A DNA stretch of 64,000 nucleotides. Source: Nitrospirillum sp034653275. Lineage in GTDB: Bacteria; Pseudomonadota; Alphaproteobacteria; Azospirillales; Azospirillaceae. Shown in pieces: positions 22,824-31,763 of the stretch. Location: assembly GCF_034653275.1 (NCBI RefSeq), contig NZ_JAYEES010000003.1, forward strand, positions 2,108,001 to 2,172,000, in the 5' to 3' direction. Position 1 is the stretch's first letter. Each line of letters begins with the position of its first letter. Both the position numbers and the translations under genes were made by a program. Below the pieces are notes generated by a model, which ran no database searches, was not told the DNA's origin, and saw only the letters and a program-made list of their open reading frames with translations.

Positions 22824-23645
22824 ATGACGGCGACGACGGACGGGACCCTGATCCCGGTTTTCACCCATCCCTCGCCCGCGGTGCGGCGGGTGCCGATGGA
22901 CCGGCCCTGGCACTGGCTGCGGCTGGGGTGGGACGACATGGCGGCGACGCCCCCCATCAGCCTGGGCTACGGCCTGATCCTGGCGGCGGTGGGCTTCTTC
23001 GCCACGGCCGTGGCCATCCTGAACGGCTGGCTGGCCCTGCTGCTGCCGCTGACCGGCGGCTTCATGCTGCTGGCGCCCTTGCTGTCCGTCACCTTCTACG
23101 AGGCGTCGCGCCGGCGGGAACGGGGGCTGCCGCCCGACGCCGCCGCCTGCCTGAACGCTTGGCGCGGCAACCTGTCCGCCATCGGCGCCTTCGGTGTCGT
23201 GCTGCTGCTGATGCACCTGTTCTGGGTGCGGCTGGCCACCCTGCTCTACGCCCTGATGCTGGGCGAGGTGCACGTGCCGCCGGAGGGCCTGGCCGCCGCC
23301 CTGCTGACCCCGGCGGCCCTGCCCTTCCTGATCGTCGGCACCCTGCTGGGCGCGGCCCTGGCGCTGGCCACCTTCACCATCAGCGTGGTGACCCTGCCCC
23401 TGCTGCTGGACCGCGACGTCGGCGTCCTCACCGCCGTCGCCACCAGCATCACGGCGGTACGCGCCAGCCCCCGCGCCATGCTGCTGTGGGCCGGCCTGAT
23501 CTCGTTCGCGGTGGCGCTGGGCATGGCCACGCTGTTCATCGGCCTGGTGCCGCTGCTGCCCCTGATCGGGCACGCCAGCTGGCACGCCTATCGCGACGTG
23601 GTGCGGCTGCCCACCGCGATCACCCCGGTCACGCCGGAGGGATGA
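22824..23645 (+). CDS. DUF2189-family membrane protein
   Basis: 273 aa from the ATG at 22824. A short soluble N-terminus ending in WHWLRLGWDDMAATPPIS leads into about six hydrophobic helices (from about 48 to 250), ending in GHASWHAYRDVV. This is the DUF2189 family, of unknown biochemical function, often near respiratory or denitrification genes. It is divergent from ccoNOQP and shares the FNR/FixK box, with a well-placed -10 on this side. Low-oxygen induction is therefore likely, and a link to respiration is inferred. Confidence 0.85.
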   Translation: MTATTDGTLIPVFTHPSPAVRRVPMDRPWHWLRLGWDDMAATPPISLGYGLILAAVGFFATAVAILNGWLALLLPLTGGFMLLAPLLSVTFYEASRRRERGLPPDAAACLNAWRGNLSAIGAFGVVLLLMHLFWVRLATLLYALMLGEVHVPPEGLAAALLTPAALPFLIVGTLLGAALALATFTISVVTLPLLLDRDVGVLTAVATSITAVRASPRAMLLWAGLISFAVALGMATLFIGLVPLLPLIGHASWHAYRDVVRLPTAITPVTPEG

Positions 23646-23691
23646 GATCCCTATCATGCCTCCATAGCCCGGCGACTGAGGGCGTCAAGAC

Positions 23692-24195
23692 TCAGCTGAA
23701 TTGCAGCATGGACGGCGCCTTGTCGATGATCTCTTCCAGGATCATCTCGGCCGTTTCCAGCTCGCTTCGGATGGATTCGTTCAGGCGGCTGGCGTATTCG
23801 GGCTTGCGCAGCTTCTCGCTGGCCTCATAGAGGCTGCGCAGCTCCGTCACGAAGATTTCGCGGGCGCCCAGCGGCAGCACGGTCTTGGCCGACAGCACGA
23901 AGAAGAAGCGCATGCTGGCCCGCACCAGCAGGCTCAGCATCAGGGTGTCCAGCTGGGCGTAGCGCTCGCGCACGTCATCCACCGGGCCGTCCATGCTGCG
24001 CAGCCGCCCCTCCACCAGGATGCATAGGGCGCGGAATTCCCCCACCTTGTTGCGGAAGGCGTTGTAGGCCTCGAAGCTGTCGCGGGCGGCGGCGGCCTCG
24101 GCCTGCTTGGCCAGCTGGGTGGATTCGCGCGCCTGACGCTCCAACGCGTCCAGCAGGCCCACCACTTCCTTGCGGGAATAGACGCGTCTGACCAC
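23692..24195 (-). CDS. hypothetical helical protein
   Basis: 167 aa, almost entirely helix-forming with heptad-like spacing, from MVRRVYSRKEVVGLLDALERQ split into several helices, to a C-terminal LETAEMILEEIID. There is no signal peptide or membrane segment. I recognise no family. It is convergent with the DUF2189 gene, 46 bases apart, and stands alone. Confidence 0.65.
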   Translation of the reverse strand: MVRRVYSRKEVVGLLDALERQARESTQLAKQAEAAAARDSFEAYNAFRNKVGEFRALCILVEGRLRSMDGPVDDVRERYAQLDTLMLSLLVRASMRFFFVLSAKTVLPLGAREIFVTELRSLYEASEKLRKPEYASRLNESIRSELETAEMILEEIIDKAPSMLQFS

Positions 24196-24323
24196 CGGTA
24201 TGCCATCCTGTCGCTAGGGCATCGCACCCCTCCCTGTATACCCAGGCCACCGGATGGATCAAAGCGCCGCCATCGGTCGGGCGGCATGCGCGGAAGGGAA
24301 TGGAACCGCCTGGACAGCACTTA

Positions 24324-24833
24324 TCACGGCGCCGGCGACAATGTCCCCTCGGTGAACAGCGTGAAGGACGGTTGCGGCCCCGGCGGCGCGATCTCGAACC
24401 GGACGGCCAGGCGGCCACCCGCCAGCCCCTCGTATGTCAGGCGGAAGGTGGGGGCCGCCGGCGCCGGATCGCTGGTGAACTGGACGCGCCGGCCCGGCGC
24501 CAGTTCCGTCACGTGATAATGGATGACATGCCCAGCCGTGTCGAAGAAATCGGCGCGCAAGCGTCCGCCCTCCGCATACATGGTCATAAGCATGTCCAGG
24601 TCGCCACCCTCGGCCATGTGGGTATGATCGCGGCGGACGAGCAGGCTACCGTTCAGGTCCGGCCTGATCTCAGACGTGCCCCCTTGGTTGGGCCGCGCGC
24701 CGGGGGCCGGGTCCGCGACGCGCTGGCCCGCCAGGAAGGAGAGGGCCGCCAGCGGCTCCGCCGCTTTCGCCTGGGGCATCAACGCCGCCACCGCCAGCGC
24801 GGTCGCGGCCAATCCCCGCTCAAACCGCCTCAT
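24324..24833 (-). CDS. secreted hypothetical protein
   Basis: 169 aa with a clear signal peptide (MRRFERGLAATALAVAALMP, cleavage near AKA-AE). The mature part starts AALSFLAGQR, and later segments read as alternating beta strands (VIHYHVTELAPGRRVQF). This resembles DUF1579-like lipocalin-shaped proteins, which also open with a 'FLxG' segment, but the match is loose. Its start overlaps the stop of the upstream gene (24820-25389) by 14 bases, so the two are coupled. Confidence 0.65.
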   Translation of the reverse strand: MRRFERGLAATALAVAALMPQAKAAEPLAALSFLAGQRVADPAPGARPNQGGTSEIRPDLNGSLLVRRDHTHMAEGGDLDMLMTMYAEGGRLRADFFDTAGHVIHYHVTELAPGRRVQFTSDPAPAAPTFRLTYEGLAGGRLAVRFEIAPPGPQPSFTLFTEGTLSPAP

Positions 24834-25389
24834 CGTATGCCTCCCTCAGCCAGGCCAGCACGTCGGCATCCAGGTCAGCCGCAGCCTCCAGCCTCACCCG
24901 GTGGGTGAACATGGCGTTGAAACTGCCCGACGCCTCCAGCCGGCCTTCCGGCGGATGGGCCTTCAACACCAGCCCCAGGTCCAGGCGGGTGCGCGTCGAC
25001 GGCTGGATCAAGGCGAACTGCTTGCGCCGACGGATACTGACATTGGCCTTCTTGGGCGCCATCTCGACGTCGGGCCCGAGAGCCATCACCACCGCGACCA
25101 GCGCATCGTAAAGGGGCCGCAGCTGCGCCTTGCCCTCGAACAGATGCGCCACGGGATCGTCAGCGGAACGGGGCGTCGCGGCGGCCAGCGCGCACTTGGC
25201 GACATGGTTGGCATAGCCATGGCCGAATCCGTGCTCCGCCTTCAGCCAGGCCACCATTTCCCCATGCTTGGTCAGGCCCTGCGCCTGGATGCGTCCCACC
25301 CACACGGCCACCGGCTGGCCCGATGTCGCCTCTATGTTGCGTTCCAATGTCGCGATCGCGTCTTCCACCGACGCCATGGCCGCCCCCAT
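24820..25389 (-). CDS. DUF4287/DUF5655-type protein
   Basis: 189 aa from the ATG at 25389; an ATG at 25443 would add 18 residues. The first 65 residues match DUF4287 (a repeat-like TLERNIEATSGQPVAVWV and GLTKHGEMVAWLKAEHGFG). The second half matches DUF5655: FEGKAQLRPLYDALVAVV, KKANVSIRRRKQFALIQPST and RLDLGLVLK. The function of both domains is unknown. It is divergent from the WYL regulator gene, whose start is 92 bases away, so that regulator may control it. Confidence 0.75.
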   Translation of the reverse strand: MGAAMASVEDAIATLERNIEATSGQPVAVWVGRIQAQGLTKHGEMVAWLKAEHGFGHGYANHVAKCALAAATPRSADDPVAHLFEGKAQLRPLYDALVAVVMALGPDVEMAPKKANVSIRRRKQFALIQPSTRTRLDLGLVLKAHPPEGRLEASGSFNAMFTHRVRLEAAADLDADVLAWLREAYDEAV

Positions 25390-25481
25390 TCTTGTTCCCA
25401 GCTTCGGCACCCGCACCGTCTTCCCGGAAGCCAGCGCCGTCATGCATTCTATGGTCAGCCTGTTGACAGCATGGTGGCAAG

Positions 25482-26195
25482 ATGGCGCGTCGCGCGGAAA
25501 GGTTGTTGATCCTGCTGGACCTGCTGCGGAGTCGTCCGGTGGTAACGGCGGCCACCTTGGCGGAGGCGCTGGAGGTTTCCGCCCGCACGGTCTATCGCGA
25601 CATCGAGGCGCTGCTGGCCGCCGGTGTCCCCATCCGGGGCGAGGCCGGCGTGGGCTTCAGTCTGGGCCAGGGCTATTTCCTGCCCCCCCTGACCCTGACG
25701 GAGGACGAAGCGGAGATCCTGGCCTTTGGCGCCCGGGTGCTAAGCATCTGGAGCGACGGCGCCCTGGCGGCACAGGCGGAGATGGCGCTGACCAAGATAC
25801 GGGCGGTGCTGCCCCAGGCCGCCCGCGACAGCGCGGCGCGGGAGGTCCTATGGGCCCCCCCTTGGGTGACCCGCCACCCGCCCGCGGTGGACCTGCTGCA
25901 GTTGAAGCGCGCTGCCCAGCGGCGGCAGTACCTGCGCATCACCTACGAAACCCTGAACGGCACCCTGAGCGAGCGAACCGTCCGCCCCCTGTCGCTCAGC
26001 TTCTTCGGGCCTGTGTGGCTGCTGATCGCCTGGTGCGAATTGAAGGCGGACTTCCGCTGCTTCCGCTTGGACCGCCTGCGGGCTTCGGAGGTACTGGACC
26101 AGACCTTCCGGGATGAGCCGGGCAAGCGCCTGGTCGACTTCCGCCGCGCCAAGGGCGAGGCGGTGGCGCGGGAGATGGCCAGCAGCGGGGTTTAG
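25482..26195 (+). CDS. YafY-type HTH/WYL-domain transcriptional regulator
   Basis: 237 aa. The N-terminal HTH_11 winged helix (ARRAERLLILLDLLRS, then VSARTVYRDIEALLAAG, about 32-48) is followed by the middle segment GYFLPPLTLTEDEAE and a WYL domain at about 135-205, where the WYL signature region reads VWLLIAWCELKADFRCFRLD. WYL domains bind small ligands or nucleic acid. It is divergent from the DUF4287 gene and convergent with the frameshifted monooxygenase; its stop overlaps that gene's 3' end by three to four bases. Confidence 0.85.
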   Translation: MARRAERLLILLDLLRSRPVVTAATLAEALEVSARTVYRDIEALLAAGVPIRGEAGVGFSLGQGYFLPPLTLTEDEAEILAFGARVLSIWSDGALAAQAEMALTKIRAVLPQAARDSAAREVLWAPPWVTRHPPAVDLLQLKRAAQRRQYLRITYETLNGTLSERTVRPLSLSFFGPVWLLIAWCELKADFRCFRLDRLRASEVLDQTFRDEPGKRLVDFRRAKGEAVAREMASSGV

Positions 26196-27440
26196 TCCAG
26201 CGCCCCCAGCCGCACCGGCCGTTCCTGGCGCGACACCGGCAGTTGCGACAGGGTCAGCGCGATCCGCCGCCGCAGGAACGGGGTGCCGATGACCAGGGGC
26301 AGGATGTGGCGGCGCAGCAGCCGGCCCCACCAGCCGTCGGCCAGCAGGCCCACGCGGGAAATGAGAATCCGTGCCCCGCAGCACGCCGCGCGCCACGGGC
26401 AGACGGTCCTGGGCGTAGCGATCCAGCACGCCCTCGTCCTTCCTGCCCCGCGGGCCCCGGCGCAGCGCTTCCGTCAGGCGGGCGCCCAGGTTCAGGGCGT
26501 CCTGGATGCCGGTGTTCATGCCCTGGCCCCCGGCCGGGCTGTGGATGTGGGCGGCGTCGCCGGCCAGGAACACGCGGCCGTGGCGCAGTCGCTTCACCAT
26601 GCGGTGGTGGATGGTGAAGCGGGTCAGCCACGCCGCCTCCCCCAGCACCAGGGGCAGGCCGGACACGGCGCGGGCCAGGGTGGTGAAGGCGGCCAAGTCG
26701 ATCTCCGCCTCCGCCGCCGGCGGCGCGCCCTTGGGGATCAGCACCAGGCGGCACAGCGTCGGGTGATCCGGATCCTTCAGCGGGAAGAAGGCCATGGCGC
26801 CCGCCTCCGTGCTGAAGAAGCGCACGGAGTCGTGGCCCAGATCCCCATGCCCCGGGCCCCAGTCCAGGGTCACGTCGGCCAGCAGGAAGGTCCCGGGATA
26901 GGATCCGCCGGCGAAACTGGCGCCCACCTGGTGGCGCACCACGCTATGGGCGCCGTCGCAGCCGACGACATAGGCGGCGCGCACCCGCTCGATGCCGCCG
27001 TCGGGCCGGCGCACCTCGCACTGCACGCCGTCCCCATCCTGCCGCAGGGCGGCCAGCTCATGGTTCCAGTCGACGGCCACGTCGAAGGCCGCCGCCTGCT
27101 CCGCCAGCAGGCGCTCCGTCTCCCCCTGCGGCAGCACCAGGACGAAGTTGTAGGGGCTGGGCAGGCCGCCCAGGTCCACCGGGATGGGTTGGCGGTCGCC
27201 CAAATGGAAATGCACCGCGCGCACCGGCTGGCCTGTGGCCACCATGCGGGCCGGCAGCCCCACGCCGAACACGTCCGACAGCGCCTCCAGCGTGCCGGCG
27301 TGCACGCCCAGCGCCTTTGATTTCTGGGAGCGGCCCGCCGCCTTGTCGATCACCCGCACGGGCACGCCGGTGCGGCCCAGCATGGCCGCCAGCGCCAGGC
27401 CCGTGGGGCCGGCCCCCACCACCAGGACCGCCACATCCAT
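26192..27440 (-). pseudogene. FAD-dependent aromatic monooxygenase, frameshifted near the C-terminus
   Basis: From MDVAVLVVGAGPTGLALA (ATG at 27440) the frame encodes a PheA/TfdB-like flavin monooxygenase, with the FAD GxGxxG motif at the start, VVGCDGAHSVVRHQ at about 165 and GDAAHIHSPAGGQGMNTG at about 275. After RYAQDRLPVARGVLRGTD the family-like sequence jumps frame at about 26366 and continues as RVGLLADGWWGRLLRRH to a TAA at 26192-26194. The original frame instead runs on, opposite the WYL gene. Restoring two T residues in the GATTCTC stretch would rejoin the halves. This is either a recent pseudogene or a sequence error; loss would affect only the last 60 or so residues. The native substrate is unknown. 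Confidence 0.75.
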
Positions 27441-27696
27441 ATCGCTGCTCAAGTCCGCGTCCTCCCACCCCGTTCCCCACCCGTTTCCAGGAACTGGCCG
27501 CTTACTTCTTGTTAGTTCTCTGCCGATATGCTCCCGCTTCACGCGCGCCGCAATGCGCACCTTGGCAATAGGGCGCCTTCACGGCAAGCGGGCCCCCGGG
27601 ATTAAGGTGGACGGCCGGCGGCGCCTGAGGGTAAGCATGAGGCCGGTTCGTTCTGCTACCGAACCGGCGCTAAAGCATTGAGAGGGCGTTCAGTCG

Positions 27697-28161
27697 ATGG
27701 AACAGGCGATCGTCACCGTCCAGAACCTCGCCGGGCTGGCGCAAAGCGCCCAGGCGGGCCTGCCACTGGGCAAGGACGCCCTGCTGTTCGGCGAGGACGG
27801 CACGGTGCGGCTGAACCGCGACCGTTCCCCCTCCCGCCACCATTTCTACCTGGACGGCCTGCTGTTCCACGTCTCGATCACGCCGCAGGACGACAGCACC
27901 CTGTTCCAGATCTGGGCCGAGGTCGGCTTCCTGCCCTACACCATCGAGGCCCCGGAGAAACGCGCCAAGCTTCAGTCCATCCTGCGCGCCACGGCCAGCC
28001 TGCGCACCGCCCGCTTCATCGTTGACGAACAGCAGAAGGTGCTGGTGCTGAGCCAGCAGGAGGTGCCGGGCCATGTCAGCCTGACCGACCTGATGTACGA
28101 GACGGTGCAGTTCATTCAGGAGGCGCGGCCCTACCTGCGGATTTTCGGCAGCTATTTGTAA
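27697..28161 (+). CDS. hypothetical protein
   Basis: 154 aa, soluble, with GAGAGGG upstream of the ATG. A beta-rich centre (HHFYLDGLLFHVSI, FQIWAEVGFLPYTIE) is followed by helices, ending in QFIQEARPYLRIFGSYL. The shape recalls small chaperone-like or YbjN-like folds, but no motif confirms this. It is followed by a bidirectional terminator, so it is monocistronic. The 250 bases upstream (27441-27696) contain no gene. Confidence 0.65.
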   Translation: MEQAIVTVQNLAGLAQSAQAGLPLGKDALLFGEDGTVRLNRDRSPSRHHFYLDGLLFHVSITPQDDSTLFQIWAEVGFLPYTIEAPEKRAKLQSILRATASLRTARFIVDEQQKVLVLSQQEVPGHVSLTDLMYETVQFIQEARPYLRIFGSYL

Positions 28162-28197
28162 GGCCAGCCGTGCCCCCCCAAAGGCCCCCCCAAAGTT

Positions 28198-28235
28198 AAA
28201 ACGCCCCGGAGATCGCTCCCCGGGGCGTTTTCTTT
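28198..28235. terminator. bidirectional terminator
   Basis: AAACGCCCCGG and CCGGGGCGTTT form an 11-bp stem around a ten-base loop, with A-run before and T-run after, serving both the rightward hypothetical gene and the leftward LysM gene. Confidence 0.85.
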
Positions 28236-28245
28236 GCGAGGACGC

Positions 28246-29280
28246 TCAGTGATGCCCGCCGGCGCCACCGGCACCCTGTCCGCCATTCGCCTGCCCGTTG
28301 GTGGTGGGCAGGATGAAGATTTGGCCGGGATAGATCAGGTTGGGATCGCGGATCTGGTCCTGGTTGGCGTCGAAGATGGTGGTGTACTGGATGCCCTCGC
28401 CATAGAGGTGGCGGGCCAGGGTCCACAGGTTGTTGCCGGCCACCACCACCACGGCGCGGCTGTCGCTGTCGGCGATGGGCTGGCGCTCGAACGTCACCTC
28501 GGCGCGGGCCGCCACCTTGCCATCAGCGCCTACCTGGTCGACGCGCAGGGTGTAGCGGCCGGGATCGACCAGGCGCTCCGGGGTGATGGACCAGCGGCCC
28601 TGCAGGTCCGCCGTGGCGTGGCCCACCAGGGTGTTGTCCAGGTACAGCTGCACCTCCGCCTTGGCCGGGGCGTCGCCGCCCACGGTGACGGCGCCGGCGC
28701 GGTTGTAGTCGATGGTGTCGATGGCGACGGCCAGCGACTTGTCGGTCTTGACCGGGCTCTGCAGCACGCGGCTGCCGCCCTGGCGCGGGGTGACGACGGC
28801 CAGCGCCCCGCCGGTCTCGTTCTGTTTGCGGCCGGCGATGTCGCGCTTGGCGTCCGGCACCACCAGGGTCACCGTCTCATCGGCCGCGACCTCCGTGCCT
28901 TCCGCCGTCTTCATCTTCAGGGACAGGGTGCGGGAGCCGGGGGTCAGCGCCTGGGTGGGGGTCAGCACCCACTCGCCGCGCTTGTCGGCGGTGACGGTGC
29001 CCAGTTCCTTGTCGCCGTCGGAGATGGTGACGGCGGCGCCCGGCATGGCGCGGCCGGCGATGACCGCCGTGCCGTCAGGGCTGACGCGCACCACGTCGAA
29101 GGTGGGAACCGCGCTGGGGCCGGACGGGGCCTCGGCCACGGCCGGGGCGGCGGTTTGCGTCGTGCCCGCGGTGCGGTCGGCCTGCATATGGGACAAACCC
29201 CAAACCAGCAGCGCCAGCGCGCCCACGCCGACAACGGCGGCAATGACCTTGTTCTGCGTCACAGTCGGTTCCTTTGTCAT
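28246..29280 (-). CDS. membrane-anchored Ig-like/LysM-domain protein
   Basis: 344 aa. A single N-terminal hydrophobic anchor (VIAAVVGVGALALLVWGL, about 12-29), an Ala/Pro linker, two Ig-like beta domains (about 57-140 and 165-265, each with AGRAMPGAAVTI or GDAPAKAEVQLYLD), then a C-terminal LysM domain (about 277-330) with VVVAGNNLWTLARHLYG and DPNLIYPGQIFILP. LysM binds peptidoglycan, so the protein probably links the inner membrane to the cell wall. The Gly/His tail (GAGGAGGHH) is unusual. Proteins of this build are common in alphaproteobacteria, with unknown precise function. Confidence 0.85.
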   Translation of the reverse strand: MTKEPTVTQNKVIAAVVGVGALALLVWGLSHMQADRTAGTTQTAAPAVAEAPSGPSAVPTFDVVRVSPDGTAVIAGRAMPGAAVTISDGDKELGTVTADKRGEWVLTPTQALTPGSRTLSLKMKTAEGTEVAADETVTLVVPDAKRDIAGRKQNETGGALAVVTPRQGGSRVLQSPVKTDKSLAVAIDTIDYNRAGAVTVGGDAPAKAEVQLYLDNTLVGHATADLQGRWSITPERLVDPGRYTLRVDQVGADGKVAARAEVTFERQPIADSDSRAVVVVAGNNLWTLARHLYGEGIQYTTIFDANQDQIRDPNLIYPGQIFILPTTNGQANGGQGAGGAGGHH

Positions 29281-29415
29281 TGTCCCGGCGGCTGACCCCC
29301 GGCCGCCGGTTCATGAGCCCCCCAACGATCTTGCCAACGATCTTGGATACGATCCCGGGTGCACCCCGGAATAGCCCGGCGGCGCCCGCGCGATCAAGCC
29401 TGGAAGATCGGCGCG

Positions 29416-30164
29416 TCAGGCGAAAACGGCCAAGCCCGCCACCAGTCCGGCGGCGATGGCGGCCAGCAGGCCGGCCCGCCATAGCGGGACCCAGCCATGG
29501 CCATCCCGCCCCCGGGGCGTCTCCCCCCGGGTCTCCCGCCGGGCGTCTTTGGGTCCCAGGTCGCCATCGGGCAGGAAGGTAAGGCGTTTCCACCCCGTGA
29601 TCATGGGGCGCACCAGGTTCTCGCGCTTGACCACCAGATAGAACAGCACCGCCACCACGTGGATGGCCACCACCCCTTGGATCAGGCTGAAGTTCATATG
29701 GTGCAGGCGGCGCGCCAGCTTGGCGACCGATCCGCTGACGCGGTGGGCCAGCGGCCCCTCCTCCATCCCGTCGTGGTCCACGGCGAACAGGCCGGTCCCC
29801 ACCTGGGCCAGCAGCACCAGCAGCAGCACGACCACGGCCCAGCCGCCCAGGGCGTTGTGCCCCCGCTCCACCGGCAGGGGACCGGGCGCCGCCATGTGGC
29901 GCACATGGCGCAAGACCGCCGCCGGCCCCTTCAGGAAGCGGGCGAAGCGCGCCTGGTCACTGCCCGCCACGCCCCAGAACAGGCGGAACAGCAGCAGGGC
30001 CAGGGCGCCGTAGCCCAGCTTGAAATGCAGGGCCAGATCGTCATGGGTGGCCGTCCACCACAGCCCGGCCAGGTCGGCGACCAGCAGCCAGTGGAACAGC
30101 CGGATGGGCAGGTCCCAGACGGGGATGCGCCCCCCGGGGTCCCGCCCTGATCCGCGGGCGTCAT
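29416..30164 (-). pseudogene. cytochrome b561-like membrane protein with apparent frameshift
   Basis: The frame encodes a di-haem cytochrome b: PVWDLPIRLFHWLLVADLAG at the start, HDDLALHFKLGYGALALLL, GHNALGGWAVVVLLLVLLAQ and RRLHHMNFSLIQGVVAIHVV, four to five helices with paired histidines. No ATG, GTG or TTG precedes PVWDLP in frame. An ATG at 30164, seven bases after the cytochrome c' stop, reads MTPADQGGTPGG in another frame, and one extra base in the six-G tract at 30130-30135 would join it to RIPVWDLP. So the gene is either disrupted, phase-variable or mis-sequenced. Such cytochromes b are often partnered by cytochrome c', as here. Confidence 0.65.
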
Positions 30165-30171
30165 GCCCGGC

Positions 30172-30675
30172 TTACTTCTTCTGGCGATAGGTTTCGTGGC
30201 ACTGCTTGCAGGTGCCGCCCACGGCCTGCACCGCCTGGCCGATCGCGGCCTTGTCCGCGGTGGCCGGCAGGGCCAGGATCTTGTCCAGCGCCTGGGCCAG
30301 GTCGGTGAAGCCCTGGCGGAACTTGGCGTTCTCCTGCCAGACGGCGGGCAGGGCCTCGCTTTCGCCCACGCCCACGGCCGTGCCCTCGGTGAACTGGTCG
30401 GGCAGGCCCTTGGTCACGGCCTGCATCGCGGCGGCGGCGGCGGCCACGTCCTGGGCGGTGCCCTTGTCGTCCTTCAGGTAGCCCATGAAAACCTTCATGC
30501 CGCCGCCCAGCTTCTTCATGTCCTGCTGGCGGGCCTTGACGATTTCCGCCGGGTCCAGCGCGGCGTGGGCGACGCTGCCCCCCAGAAGGGCGGCGGCCAT
30601 GGCCAGGCCGGCGGCGACCCGCACGGCGGGGCCGGCGCGAAAGGCTTGCGGGACATCACGAAAAGCACGCGGCAT
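30172..30675 (-). CDS. cytochrome c'
   Basis: 167 aa with a signal peptide (cleavage near AHA-AL, about residue 38) and a mature four-helix-bundle-type protein. The single haem motif CKQCH is at the extreme C-terminus (about residue 156), diagnostic of class II cytochromes c'. The haem is periplasmic, and these proteins bind NO or CO and may protect against nitrosative stress. A cytochrome b gene follows immediately. A possible -10 (TACAAT, reverse strand at 30693-30698) lies near the start, without a good -35. Confidence 0.9.
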   Translation of the reverse strand: MPRAFRDVPQAFRAGPAVRVAAGLAMAAALLGGSVAHAALDPAEIVKARQQDMKKLGGGMKVFMGYLKDDKGTAQDVAAAAAAMQAVTKGLPDQFTEGTAVGVGESEALPAVWQENAKFRQGFTDLAQALDKILALPATADKAAIGQAVQAVGGTCKQCHETYRQKK

Positions 30676-30935
30676 TCTTCTCTCCTGCCCTGATTGTAAC
30701 CACTTATCTCTATGGCCTTGCCCGCCACCCGTCCGGGTCGCCTAATGCCATCCGCCGCCTTGCACGGCCTGCCGGATGGCTTGCAGTCGGCCCGCAAGGA
30801 TGGTGTAACGGGCCGTCACCCGTCCGGCAAGCCCCGCTGGCGGCCATCGGACGGCGGCATCCCGGTCGGGGATGGGGTGGTTCCACCCCATCCCGTCCGA
30901 TCCATAAGCCCGTCCGTTCCATAAGGATGAGAGGA

Positions 30936-31520
30936 ATGTCCAAGGTGCGTAGCGTCTGTGTCTATTGCGGATCCTCGGGCCAGGTGTCGGAGGAATACAA
31001 GAAGGCCGCCCACGACCTGGGCACCCTGATCGGCAACGCCGGGCTGCGGCTGGTCTATGGCGGCGGCCGCGTGGGCCTGATGGGCATCACCGCCGACGCC
31101 GCCCTGGCGGCCGGGGGCGAGGTGGTGGGCATCATCCCCGACCACATCCAGGTGCGCGAGGTGGACCACGGCGGCCTGACCGAGCTGCACGTGGTGGACA
31201 GCATGCATACGCGCAAGCGCATGATGGTGGAGAAGTCCGACGCCTTCGTCGTCATGCCCGGTGGCCTGGGCACCCTGGACGAGGCGTTCGAGATCATCAC
31301 CTGGCGCCAGCTGGGCCTGCACGACAAGCCGGTGGTCATCGCCAATATCGGCGGCTACTGGGATCCGCTGCGCGCCCTGCTGACGCACATCCGCACGACC
31401 GGCTTCGGCCGGGGCGAGATCGAGGACCATTTCACCTTCGTCGACAGTGTCCACGCCATCCTGCCGGCGCTGCGGCGGGCGCCGGACGCCCTGCAGAAGA
31501 TCGCGGTGGAACGGCTGTAG
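30936..31520 (+). CDS. LOG-family protein (nucleoside 5'-monophosphate phosphoribohydrolase)
   Basis: 194 aa. It has a Rossmann-like fold starting SVCVYCGSS, with VYGGGRVGLMGI at about 44-55, the conserved Arg in SMHTRKRMM (about 92-100) and the hallmark PGGLGTLDEAFE (about 110-121). LOG enzymes cleave cytokinin riboside or other NMPs to base plus ribose 5-phosphate. The ATG at 30936 is preferred since AAGGA lies eight bases upstream; an ATG at 30927 is also in frame. In a possibly plant-associated bacterium a cytokinin role is conceivable but unproved. The 260 bases upstream hold no gene. Confidence 0.9.
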   Translation: MSKVRSVCVYCGSSGQVSEEYKKAAHDLGTLIGNAGLRLVYGGGRVGLMGITADAALAAGGEVVGIIPDHIQVREVDHGGLTELHVVDSMHTRKRMMVEKSDAFVVMPGGLGTLDEAFEIITWRQLGLHDKPVVIANIGGYWDPLRALLTHIRTTGFGRGEIEDHFTFVDSVHAILPALRRAPDALQKIAVERL

Positions 31521-31763
31521 CCGGTTTCAAGGGCGGACGGCCCCGGTTCATGCGGGGGGACACCGTTGCGGGGACCGCACGCCGGTTGCCCGCCCCGCTT
31601 GCTTGATCCCCGGGCCCGAATGGGCTCTTATACCGGCCGTCCGATATACTGGCCGCCCAATCGCGGTCGTTTCTTACCCGGGAAACGGTTCTGGCATATC
31701 GAGGCGCGCTCGAACGCGGCGCCGGCTGTCATAAAAATTACCTATACGCAGAAGGCATTGAGA

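Noticed and set aside
25848..26191. C-terminal 115 residues of the unshifted monooxygenase frame
   Set aside because: This stretch is antisense to the WYL regulator and has no monooxygenase character, while the +1 frame does until a stop at 26192.
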